Shown: in pieces, positions 1 to 5,608 of the stretch
Numbering within the stretch: position 1 is the first letter of the stretch
Layout of the letters: each line of letters opens with the position of its first letter
Source of the DNA: an uncultured Oscillospiraceae bacterium
GTDB lineage: Bacteria; Bacillota; Clostridia; Oscillospirales; Oscillospiraceae
Direction: 5' to 3'
Length of the DNA stretch: 11,059 nucleotides
Assembly: GCA_934589665.1 (NCBI GenBank)
Contig: CAKTOJ010000053.1
Coordinates: 1-11,059, forward strand
Program-made: the position numbers and the translations under genes
Notes under the pieces: generated by a model
Seen by the model: only the letters and a program-made list of their open reading frames with translations
Database searches by the model: none
What the model was told of the DNA's origin: nothing

Positions 1-237
1 ACTTCATTCTACCAGAGCTTGCAAGCTATGTCTTCTTTTATGCATTTTCCAATTTGCGCAAGTTATTGTACCTTATCGTGATTCAAGCGCGCTGAAAATG
101 CTTCTAAGTCACAATAAATCTTCCACGCGTTCCCCGCATCCAAGCACTCACCCAGTCTCAGAGATACACGCCGCAACAAGTGGTTGCTTGTCTGTAAACG
201 AATTGTGTGCTACAGTCATGTCAAGGAGGTGTCCCGT
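1..237. other. Non-coding upstream region
   Basis: No open reading frame with a ribosome binding site is visible on either strand here. The stretch is less GC-rich than the genes that follow. It holds two short palindromes, AGCTTGCAAGCT at 17-28 and TTGCGCAA at 54-61, with no evident role. The last 50 bases carry the control signals of the XRE gene. The gene to the left lies outside the window. Confidence 0.6.
188..216 (+). promoter_or_regulatory. Candidate promoter of the XRE/zinc-ribbon gene
   Basis: A -35-like TTGTCT (188-193) is followed after 17 bases by TACAGT (211-216) preceded by TGC, an extended -10. Transcription would start near 223, which puts the AAGGAGGT ribosome binding site (223-230) at the very 5' end of the message. 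That is tight, so the true start may lie further upstream. The spacing is good but both boxes are imperfect. Confidence 0.35.
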
Positions 238-678
238 ATGGATACAAAGGATATCTTATATCGTCTGAGGACACAGAGGGGTTTGTCACAGGATGAGCTG
301 GCGGAAAAGGTTTTTGTTACAAGGCAGGCCGTGTCCCGCTGGGAAAACGGTGAGACAACGCCGAATGTGGAGACTCTAAAGCTGCTCTCACGGTTCTTTG
401 ACGTATCGATTAATACGCTGCTCGGCTCCCCGCGGCAGCTGATCTGCCAATGCTGCGGGATGCCGCTGGACGACCCCAGCACCAGCAGAGAGCCCGACGC
501 CTCGTTCAATGAGGATTATTGCAGGTGGTGCTATGCAGACGGCAAATTCAAGTATGCCAGCAAGGAGCAGCTGATCGATTTCTGCGTGGAGCATATGGCA
601 TGCGAAAGCTGGCCCGCCGAGCAGGTCCGCGCCCATATGGAAGCGGTCGTGCCGAATCTGAAGCACTGGCGCAAATAG
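238..678 (+). CDS. XRE-family transcriptional regulator with C-terminal zinc ribbon
   Basis: This 146-residue cytoplasmic protein is a predicted DNA-binding regulator. Residues about 5-60 form a Cro/C1-type helix-turn-helix: LRTQRGLSQDELAEKV, then VTRQAVSRWENGETTPN, the usual recognition-helix signature, then VETLKLLSRFFDVSINTLL. From about residue 65 it changes to a putative zinc-ribbon domain: CQCCGMPL, then about 20 residues later EDYCRWCYADGKF, giving two CxxC pairs for one metal site, ending in HWRK. This zinc-ribbon family also exists as a stand-alone protein in Firmicutes. The start at 238 is chosen because AAGGAGGT lies 7 bases upstream; an 18-codon extension to 184 has no binding site. 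It is convergent with the aldo/keto reductase, with only 21 bases between stop codons and no clear terminator. Targets and signal are unknown; the CxxC pairs could sense metal or oxidation (inference). Confidence 0.88.
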   Translation: MDTKDILYRLRTQRGLSQDELAEKVFVTRQAVSRWENGETTPNVETLKLLSRFFDVSINTLLGSPRQLICQCCGMPLDDPSTSREPDASFNEDYCRWCYADGKFKYASKEQLIDFCVEHMACESWPAEQVRAHMEAVVPNLKHWRK

Positions 679-699
679 CAGATGCAGCGTCTGATTTTG

Positions 700-1824
700 T
701 CAGTCCATATAGCTCTGGAAGCTGTTCTTCGTCAGGAATTCTACCGCTTCCTTCATCGCCGCATTCACATCGAACGCGCCGCCGATGGCTTTGGTCTGCT
801 CCGCGTAATCCGCTGTTTCAAAGGCGCGGTCGTAGGCAGAGCGGAAGCTCTTATAGTAATTCAGCTCCGCGCCGAAATAGGGGTTTGGCTGAAGCAGCAG
901 GCTGTTGTAGGCCCGAATCGCACCGGAGATCGGCACGCCGGCGGCGTCTTGATCCAGTGCGCTGAAATCAGCACAGTTGAACTTCCACTGCTTGCAGTAC
1001 GCAGCCTTTGCATCCTGCAAAAGTTCGCGCTCCTCTTCGGTCAGCGGCTTCATATCCTGCATATACGAGGTGTTGTCCTCAACCTGTGATAGATCACTCA
1101 TACCGGAAAGGACCGCCAGCACACCATCGAGCGACGCGGCGTAGCGGATGGCATAGCTGGCCGGAGAACCCGCCTGCATCCGTCCCGCGGTCTCTTCCGG
1201 CGCCTTTGCCAGCATGCCGCCCTTGACCGGCTCCATGACGATCACCTGTGCGCCGTGCTTGCGAATGACCTCATAGCACGCCTTTGCCTGCATGAACGGC
1301 TCCTCCCAGTCGTAATAGTTCAGCGCAATCTGCACCGCCTCGACCTCCGGGTGCTCCGTCAGGATGCGGTCCAGATTCGCCGCGTCGTCGTGGTAGGAAA
1401 AGGCGATATGACGGATCCTGCCCTCTTCCTTCCATTTTTTCATGTGGTCGAACAGTTGCGCGGTCTTTACCTCCGTATCGTAGAGATATCGGTTCAGGTT
1501 GTGGAGCAGATAGTAATCAAAGTACGCCACGCCGCACTTGTCCAGTTGCTCCTGAAAGATCGTGTCCACCTGTTCCTCCGCCGGCAGGATAAAGGTGGGG
1601 AACTTTGACGCAAGCAGAAAGCTGCATCTCTCATGGCGCTTGACCAGCGCCTCACGGATGGCCGTTTCCGACGCGCCGTTGTGATAGACATAGGACGTGT
1701 CAAAATACGTAAAGCCGCGCTCTAAAAAGAGATCGACCATCTGCTTGACAGCATCAAGGTCGATATTCTCTGCCTTGCCGTCTTTGACCGGCAGGCGCAT
1801 CAAACCAAATCCAAGCTTTTTCAT
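700..1824 (-). CDS. Aldo/keto reductase, cysteine-poor C-terminal tail
   Basis: This is a 374-residue NAD(P)H-dependent oxidoreductase of the aldo/keto reductase superfamily, a cytosolic TIM barrel that reduces aldehydes or ketones. The catalytic tetrad is visible: Asp42 and Tyr47 in FDTSYVYHNG, Lys74 in LASKFP and His108 in YYLLHNL. The start GFGLMRLP and the late segment GVLAVLSGMSDLSQVEDN are typical of the clostridial subgroup that usually ends in a ferredoxin-like 4Fe-4S module. Here the matching tail (about residues 275-310) keeps the flanking VPISGAIRAYNSLL but has only two cysteines (Cys277, Cys284), so the cluster is probably lost. The start is supported by AAAGGAGA just upstream. 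The gene lies 96 bases downstream of a TetR gene on the same strand and is probably its target or operon partner. Substrate unknown; a reactive carbonyl or xenobiotic is plausible from context. Confidence 0.9.
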   Translation of the reverse strand: MKKLGFGLMRLPVKDGKAENIDLDAVKQMVDLFLERGFTYFDTSYVYHNGASETAIREALVKRHERCSFLLASKFPTFILPAEEQVDTIFQEQLDKCGVAYFDYYLLHNLNRYLYDTEVKTAQLFDHMKKWKEEGRIRHIAFSYHDDAANLDRILTEHPEVEAVQIALNYYDWEEPFMQAKACYEVIRKHGAQVIVMEPVKGGMLAKAPEETAGRMQAGSPASYAIRYAASLDGVLAVLSGMSDLSQVEDNTSYMQDMKPLTEEERELLQDAKAAYCKQWKFNCADFSALDQDAAGVPISGAIRAYNSLLLQPNPYFGAELNYYKSFRSAYDRAFETADYAEQTKAIGGAFDVNAAMKEAVEFLTKNSFQSYMD

Positions 1825-1853
1825 CGTGTTTCTCCTTTTACTCTTTATTGTTT

Positions 1854-1876
1854 CGCTGCCGCCATGCGCGGCAGCG
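1854..1876. repeat. Intercistronic hairpin between tetR and the aldo/keto reductase gene
   Basis: CGCTGCCGC (1854-1862) and GCGGCAGCG (1868-1876) form a perfect 9-bp stem with a 5-base loop in the 96-base gap. On the minus strand, where the genes are transcribed, the hairpin is followed by AAACAATAAAG and not by a run of T, so it does not look like an intrinsic terminator. It may stabilise or mark a processing point in the two-gene message (inference). Confidence 0.5.
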
Positions 1877-1920
1877 CATAGTCATGCTGTAACAGCCTCT
1901 GCCCGCAGCAGGAGCGCCTG

Positions 1921-2547
1921 TCAGATGCCTTCGGGCTTCCCTCCGGTCAGATACGGCGCCATCAGGTTTCTCAGAAACCGGCTGCAGAATTCCTCCGTCC
2001 GCCCGGCAAAGCTGTAGCTTCCGCCGGACATGTCCCAGCAGAGCATCTGCCCGTAGAGAAGATCGATCAATGTGTGGGACAGTATCTCCACAGGAGCATC
2101 CGCTCTGACCTCACCCCACTGTATGCCGTCCGTGAGCAGCACGGCGGCAGAATGGAGGTCGAAGGCCAGCTTGCCCCGGTCGTCCTCATTTTCCACAAGA
2201 TCGGGGTCGACCGTGTTCCGCACCCATTCCTGACAAAGCTTCAGTCCGCTCTTTTCAATGCGGTCCGTAAAGCCCACCATGAAAAAGGCCAGCCGCTCCA
2301 TAAAGACGCCCTCGTGCGCCAGCGCACGGTCCAGTACCTCCTGATACATCTCACGGCTGAGGGCGAACATAATGTCTTCCTTGCGCTTAAAGTAGGTATA
2401 GAAGGTACCGCTTGCCACGCCGCAGCGTCCGGTGATTTCCGTGATTGAGGTATTGGCAAGGCCCTTTTCGCAGATAATTTCCTTTGCCGCTTCCATCAGC
2501 TTCTTTTTCGTCTCCAGCGCGGCGCGCTGCCGGTTGGTCATCTCCAT
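1921..2547 (-). CDS. TetR/AcrR-family transcriptional repressor (aldo/keto reductase operon)
   Basis: This is a 208-residue TetR-family repressor, a dimer that normally leaves DNA when its C-terminal pocket binds a ligand. The N-terminal helix-turn-helix is clear at about residues 15-60: ALETKKKLMEAAKEIICEKG, TSITEITGRCGVASGTFYTYF, then KRKEDIMFAL. The all-helical rest (KSGLKLCQEWVRNTVD, VEILSHTLIDLLYGQMLCWD) is the variable ligand domain and its ligand cannot be read. Two starts are possible. AAGGAGG (2556-2550) is only 2 bases from the ATG at 2547 but 8 bases from the in-frame ATG at 2541, so the shorter 206-residue form starting MTNRQ may be real. The gene lies first in a unit with the aldo/keto reductase and diverges from the MATE gene. 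An 11-bp palindrome over its own -35 box suggests autoregulation. Confidence 0.9.
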   Translation of the reverse strand: MEMTNRQRAALETKKKLMEAAKEIICEKGLANTSITEITGRCGVASGTFYTYFKRKEDIMFALSREMYQEVLDRALAHEGVFMERLAFFMVGFTDRIEKSGLKLCQEWVRNTVDPDLVENEDDRGKLAFDLHSAAVLLTDGIQWGEVRADAPVEILSHTLIDLLYGQMLCWDMSGGSYSFAGRTEEFCSRFLRNLMAPYLTGGKPEGI

Positions 2548-2563
2548 CCCCTCCTTCGCGGCA

Positions 2564-2592
2564 ATTATAGCATTTCGTTGAATCTAAGTCAA
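2564..2592 (-). promoter_or_regulatory. Promoter of the tetR - aldo/keto reductase unit
   Basis: Read on the minus strand, TTGACT (2592-2587) is followed by exactly 17 bases and a perfect TATAAT (2569-2564). Transcription should start near 2557, giving a leader of only about 10 bases with the ribosome binding site at its 5' end. It diverges from the MATE promoter, with the two -35 boxes 36 bases apart. Confidence 0.75.
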
Positions 2593-2597
2593 TGACT
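2587..2597. promoter_or_regulatory. Candidate TetR operator over the tetR -35 box
   Basis: AGTCA-A-TGACT is a perfect inverted repeat of two 5-bp arms around one base, covering the tetR -35 hexamer (2587-2592). A dimer bound here would block its own promoter. It also lies 32 bases upstream of the MATE -35 box, so it may influence that promoter less directly. TetR operators are usually longer, so this could be the core of a larger imperfect site; a looser repeat, TTGAATCTAAGTCAA, overlaps it at 2578-2592. Confidence 0.4.
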
Positions 2598-2628
2598 GTA
2601 ATTCGTTTTCTTGCCGTATTTTCCTCTC

Positions 2629-2657
2629 TTGACATCGCTTTCTGATTGTGCTATATT
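2629..2657 (+). promoter_or_regulatory. Promoter of the MATE exporter leader
   Basis: A perfect TTGACA (2629-2634) is followed after 17 bases by TATATT (2652-2657), with TGC immediately before it as an extended -10. Transcription should start near 2664. The structured leader and terminator begin right after, so the high intrinsic strength of this promoter is probably held back by attenuation. Confidence 0.8.
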
Positions 2658-2663
2658 CCCTTC

Positions 2664-2747
2664 TGCTCGCTCGGAGGGCGTGTTGTTCACGGAAACAACA
2701 GCCGGATAAGGCGCAGGCTGAAATGCCTGTTCCTTATCCGGTTTTTT
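2664..2747 (+). ncRNA. Transcription-attenuation leader, candidate guanidine-IV (mepA-type) riboswitch
   Basis: Between a strong promoter and the MATE gene lies about 85 nt of structured leader. In order: a weak hairpin CGCTC/GGGCG (2668-2680); a 7-bp stem TGTTGTT/AACAACA (2681-2687 with 2694-2700) around the loop CACGGA; then an intrinsic terminator (2702-2747). GGC (2677-2679) can also pair with GCC (2701-2703), extending the central stem past a bulged G2680. That would take C2702 and C2703 out of the terminator stem, an antiterminator-like choice. This is the layout of a transcription-controlling riboswitch. The guanidine-IV class (mepA motif) is known to precede MATE genes in Firmicutes and to act on a terminator, so it is my best assignment. 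I could not compare the sequence with a covariance model, and another ligand or a protein-controlled attenuator remains possible. Confidence 0.58.
2702..2747 (+). terminator. Intrinsic terminator (attenuator) in the MATE leader
   Basis: CCGGATAAGG (2702-2711) pairs perfectly with CCTTATCCGG (2732-2741). Inside it, GCAGGC (2713-2718) pairs with GCCTGT (2725-2730) around the loop TGAAAT, with one C/T mismatch between the two stems. Six T residues follow (2742-2747). It sits after the promoter and 31 bases before the MATE start, so it must be read through for the gene to be expressed. Confidence 0.85.
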
Positions 2748-2778
2748 GATAGACTCTTTTGAAAAAGGAGAAAACTTC

Positions 2779-4110
2779 ATGGACCTTTTGAACGGAAGCG
2801 TCAAATCACTTTACTTTAAATATCTCTCGGCGGCGTTCGGCAGTGCCCTGATCTCCAGCATCTACAGCATCGTCGATATGGCAATGGTCGGGCAGTATCA
2901 GGGGCCCGACGGCACAGCGGCTCTGGCTGTCGTTGCGCCGGTATGGAACGTCATCTACAGTCTCGGGCTGCTCACCGGCATCGGCGGCAGCGTGATCTTC
3001 AGCACCCGGCGCGGCGGCGGAGAATGTCCGGACGGCAGCGATAACCAGTATTTTACCGCATCCGTCATCGCCTCGGTGCTGCTCGCCGCGCTCGCGTGGC
3101 TCGCCGTCCTGTTCTTTGAGCGCCCGCTGCTGACCTTTTTCGGCGCGGATGAGACGCTGCTCGCTCTGGCGCAGCGCTATATGCGTCCCATCCGCGTCGT
3201 ATTCCCACTCTTTCTCTTCAACCAGATGCTCTCCGCCTTTCTGCGCAACGATGGCGATCCGGGGCTTGCCACGGTCAGCGTACTCTCCGGCGGTCTTTTC
3301 AATGTCTTCGGGGACTATTTCTTTGTATTTCCCTGTAATATGGGCATTTACGGCGCGGGGCTTGCCACCGCGCTCGGCTCAACCGTTTCCTTTCTTGTCA
3401 TGCTGGCCCACTTTGTCAGCCGGAAGAACACGCTCCGCCTTGTCCGGCCCGCGCGCCTCGCGCGCAAGCTGCGCGAAATATTCGTCACGGGCTTCTCCAC
3501 CTTCTTTATCGACGTGGCAATGGGTATCCTGACCATCCTCTTCAACCGCCAGATCATGCGCTATCTCAGTGCAAACGCGCTGGCCGTCTACGGTCCCATC
3601 ATACAGGTCAGCACCTTTGTCCAGTGCTGCGCCTACAGCGTCGGGCAGGCCGCTCAGCCGATCCTCTCGACCGGATTCGGCGCGGGCCATGCCGACCGGA
3701 TCCGCGAAACACTGCGGCTCGCACTGTGGACAACAGCCTTCTTCGGCGTGTTCTGGACGGCACTGAGCATGGCGTGTCCAAACCTGTATGTCAGAATCTT
3801 CATGCACCCAACCGCGGAGATCCTCGAGATGGCCCCCGCCATCATCCGCGCCTACGCCCTCTCCTTTCTGCTGCTGCCGTTCAACATTTTCTCGACCTAT
3901 TATTTCCAGGCCATTCTCCAGCCCCGCGCCGCGTTTATCGTCTCTGTCGCCCGCGGACTCGTCATCAGCGGGACGCTGATCCTGCTGCTGCCCGTGCTGG
4001 CAGGTCCCTCCTCACTGTGGTTCGCCATGCCGGTCACGGAGCTGCTGGTCACGCTCTACGCCGCATCCGCGATTCGGCGCTATACCGCCGTTCTGCCGGA
4101 GAAACACTGA
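2779..4110 (+). CDS. MATE-family multidrug efflux transporter, MepA-like
   Basis: This 443-residue inner-membrane protein is a multidrug and toxin extrusion exporter, which expels substrates in exchange for Na+ or H+. The length and about twelve hydrophobic segments in two bundles fit the family. The first segment (YLSAAFGSALISSIYSIVDMAMVG) carries the family's usual VD..mVG, and FLRNDGDPGLA near residue 155 followed by GGLFNVFGDYFFVF is characteristic of the MepA-like branch. GPIIQVSTFVQCCAYSVGQAAQPI marks the start of the second half. The start at 2779 is chosen because AAAAAGGAG lies about 8 bases upstream; a start at 2746 would fall inside the terminator's T run. It is a one-gene unit with its own promoter, leader attenuator and bidirectional terminator, divergent from tetR. 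If the leader is a guanidine-IV riboswitch, guanidinium or a related cation would be a substrate (inference). Confidence 0.93.
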   Translation: MDLLNGSVKSLYFKYLSAAFGSALISSIYSIVDMAMVGQYQGPDGTAALAVVAPVWNVIYSLGLLTGIGGSVIFSTRRGGGECPDGSDNQYFTASVIASVLLAALAWLAVLFFERPLLTFFGADETLLALAQRYMRPIRVVFPLFLFNQMLSAFLRNDGDPGLATVSVLSGGLFNVFGDYFFVFPCNMGIYGAGLATALGSTVSFLVMLAHFVSRKNTLRLVRPARLARKLREIFVTGFSTFFIDVAMGILTILFNRQIMRYLSANALAVYGPIIQVSTFVQCCAYSVGQAAQPILSTGFGAGHADRIRETLRLALWTTAFFGVFWTALSMACPNLYVRIFMHPTAEILEMAPAIIRAYALSFLLLPFNIFSTYYFQAILQPRAAFIVSVARGLVISGTLILLLPVLAGPSSLWFAMPVTELLVTLYAASAIRRYTAVLPEKH

Positions 4111-4140
4111 ACCGGCTGTTTTCTCTCCCCATGCTTTGCA

Positions 4141-4183
4141 AAAAAGCCCGGAGGGCCGGTATAGCCGGCCCTTCGGGCTTTTT
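4141..4183. terminator. Bidirectional intrinsic terminator between MATE and anti-sigma genes
   Basis: A nearly continuous 19-bp stem has arms 4141-4159 and 4165-4183, with one G-T wobble (4151/4173) and the loop TATAG. It starts with AAAAAGCCCG and ends with CGGGCTTTTT, so both strands have a GC-rich stem followed by a run of U. It ends the MATE transcript from the left and the sigma/anti-sigma transcript from the right. Confidence 0.92.
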
Positions 4184-4209
4184 CTTTGTCTATGCAGCGC
4201 AGTGAACGG

Positions 4210-4935
4210 TCAGCCGCCGGTCTCCTTCACGCTCTCAGCCAGACGGAGAAGCTCTTCCCGACCGCCGAGGGCACTGATTGAAAAGTGCAGGTTTGCCTGT
4301 GGATCGATCCACTCGATCATACTCCAGTTCTCTGCATCCTCGGGCAGATAGAGCTTGCCCTCCAATCCGTTAACCGTGACCTCCTCCACCGTGTCGCCCT
4401 CATCGAGTGTGATGAACGAGGCTGCACCGTCCTGCATGTACAGATAGTCAAAGAGGATCACGTCCCCCTCCGGGTCCGCCTCATTCCGGTAATAGAGGCT
4501 CACCATCGTCTCCCAGCGGACGCTCTCTTCCGCATCCTCGATATATCCCTTCGGCAGACCAGTGAGCTCGTAAACCGGAAGCTCCCCCTCCAGCCCGTCG
4601 CCCATATAGCGGTAGGTGAGCGTGTCGCCCCGCCAGAATTCGATCCAGTGGTTGACCTCCGCACGCACCGTGGGACTTACGAGCGTCAGCCCGCCGAGGG
4701 CAAGCGTGCATACCAGAAGCACGGCCGCCGCACGGCAGGCAAGCCGCTTCCACACCGGCCGCGCACGGCGGCGTGCCCAGCGCTTCGGATCCCGCAGCAT
4801 ATCGTCCATGCTACGGCGGAAGCGCTCAGAGGGCTCCCATACATTCTCCGGTTCCGTGCCGTCCGTTCCGTTCGCCGTCTCAAGAGAATCGAGCAGAAGC
4901 CCACGGAGCATCCGATCCAGTTCCTGATCCGTCAT
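4210..4935 (-). CDS. Membrane-anchored anti-sigma factor with DUF4367 domain
   Basis: This 241-residue protein probably holds the ECF sigma factor encoded just upstream inactive at the membrane. Residues 1-63 are cytoplasmic and basic (DPKRWARRRARPVWKR), the expected sigma-binding part. One membrane helix follows at about 64-87 (LACRAAAVLLVCTLALGGLTLV). The extracytoplasmic part (about 90-241) begins with VRAEVNHWIEFW and holds a DUF4367-type domain: GLPKGYIEDAEES, VNGLEGKLYLPEDAENWSMI and a closing ISALGGREELLRLAESVKE. The start at 4935 is chosen because its ATG overlaps the sigma stop as ATGA, with GGAGG about 10 bases upstream; a longer open frame reading up to 5241 merely crosses the sigma gene. 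No metal-binding HxxxCxxC motif of zinc-type anti-sigma factors is present. What the outer domain senses cannot be read. Confidence 0.85.
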   Translation of the reverse strand: MTDQELDRMLRGLLLDSLETANGTDGTEPENVWEPSERFRRSMDDMLRDPKRWARRRARPVWKRLACRAAAVLLVCTLALGGLTLVSPTVRAEVNHWIEFWRGDTLTYRYMGDGLEGELPVYELTGLPKGYIEDAEESVRWETMVSLYYRNEADPEGDVILFDYLYMQDGAASFITLDEGDTVEEVTVNGLEGKLYLPEDAENWSMIEWIDPQANLHFSISALGGREELLRLAESVKETGG

Positions 4936-5456
4936 CCCAGAATCCCCTCCTTTTCCGCAAGTGTGCGCAGCAGCGCCCGTCCGCGGCTCACCCGCGTGCT
5001 GACCGCCGTGACCGTCAGCCCCAGATGCTGTGCGATCTCCCCATCGGAGTATCCATAAAGCAGCTTCATCTCCAGCGCCGCGCGGTAGGTTTCCGGCAGC
5101 GAGGCAAACAGCTCCACAAGCGCGTGGTAGGACGCGGCCTCGCCCGCATTGTCCGCAAAGCCGTCCCACTCCTCCAGCGCCACAACCTTTCTCCGCCGGC
5201 GCAGAAGCATCAGCGCTTCGTTCTTCACTATGGAAATGCACCAGGCGGGCAGCTTCTCACAGGGAATGTCGGAAATTTTATCATAATGGCGGATAATCTG
5301 CATAAAAGCGTTCTGCACGGCGTCCTCCGCCTCATGCCGGTCACCCAGATAGTGCAGCGCGGCGCGCTCCATGCGCTCGTGCATCTGCTCGTAAAGCACG
5401 CGGAATCGTTCACGCTCCGCGTCGCACTCCAGTGCCGACAGATACATGGCAAGCAT
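4932..5456 (-). CDS. ECF-type RNA polymerase sigma factor
   Basis: This 174-residue protein is a group 4 (extracytoplasmic function) sigma factor that directs RNA polymerase to a small stress regulon. Region 2 spans about residues 17-90: FRVLYEQMHERMERAALHYLGDRHEAEDAVQNAFMQIIRHYDKI, then LPAWCISIVKNEALMLLRRRRK. A short acidic linker follows, then region 4 at about 112-165: LFASLPETYRAALEMKLLYGYSDGEIAQHLGLTVTAVSTRVSRGRALLR, with the recognition helix in TVTAVSTRVSRGR. The start at 5456 has AAGGAGAG upstream at a good distance. The stop overlaps the anti-sigma ATG by four bases, which implies translational coupling and near-equal amounts of both proteins. Such pairs are usually autoregulated. 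Confidence 0.92.
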   Translation of the reverse strand: MLAMYLSALECDAERERFRVLYEQMHERMERAALHYLGDRHEAEDAVQNAFMQIIRHYDKISDIPCEKLPAWCISIVKNEALMLLRRRRKVVALEEWDGFADNAGEAASYHALVELFASLPETYRAALEMKLLYGYSDGEIAQHLGLTVTAVSTRVSRGRALLRTLAEKEGILG

Positions 5457-5494
5457 TGTCCCTCTCTCCTTCTGCGGTGCGAATCTACGGTATC

Positions 5495-5523
5495 ATTGTA
5501 CTATAGCCGCGCCGAAATGGACA
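5495..5523 (-). promoter_or_regulatory. Weak candidate promoter of the sigma/anti-sigma operon
   Basis: On the minus strand TGTCCA (5523-5518), 17 bases, then TACAAT (5500-5495) has sigma-A-like spacing but a poor -35. A better -35, TTGACC (5531-5526), is too far from either TACAAT or TATAGT. An ECF-type autoregulated promoter could also lie here, but I cannot define its motif from one copy. Confidence 0.3.
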
Positions 5524-5550
5524 GAGGTCAAAAAAGATTTTTTATTTCAT

Positions 5551-5595
5551 GCAGCACAGGGAGCCGCTCTCCCCCGGAGCGGCTCCCTGTGCTGC
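5551..5595. terminator. 19-bp perfect hairpin, probable terminator of the membrane-protein unit
   Basis: Arms 5551-5569 and 5577-5595 are perfect inverted copies (GCAGCACAGGG... and ...CCCTGTGCTGC) around the 7-base loop TCCCCCG. The hairpin begins 13 bases after the stop of the 49-residue gene on the minus strand, where a terminator belongs, and just before the sigma promoter region. However, the bases after it on that strand are ATGAAATAAAAAATC, and the first T run (TTTTTT) comes only about 15 bases later, so it is not a textbook intrinsic terminator. Confidence 0.6.
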
Positions 5596-5608
5596 GTATG
5601 TTCTTCGG

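Noticed and set aside
679..699. Terminator between the convergent XRE and aldo/keto reductase genes
   Set aside because: Only a 4-bp CAGA/TCTG pairing with a weak ATTTTG tail is present, too weak to call.
1854..1876. Intrinsic terminator after tetR
   Set aside because: The hairpin is followed on the transcribed strand by AAACAATAAAG, not by a T run.
2681..2700. Guanidine-II (mini-ykkC) riboswitch suggested by ACGG in the hairpin loop
   Set aside because: That class needs two hairpins each with an ACGR tetraloop. Here only one loop contains ACGG, its closing bases are a C/A mismatch, and the terminator-linked layout differs.
3624..4205. 193-codon plus-strand frame overlapping the end of the MATE gene
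   Set aside because: It is an Arg/Ala/Pro-rich out-of-frame reading of the MATE gene and runs through the bidirectional terminator.
4936..5241. N-terminal extension of the anti-sigma gene into the sigma gene
   Set aside because: The extension only reads the sigma gene in another frame; the ATGA overlap at 4932-4935 with an upstream GGAGG marks the real start.
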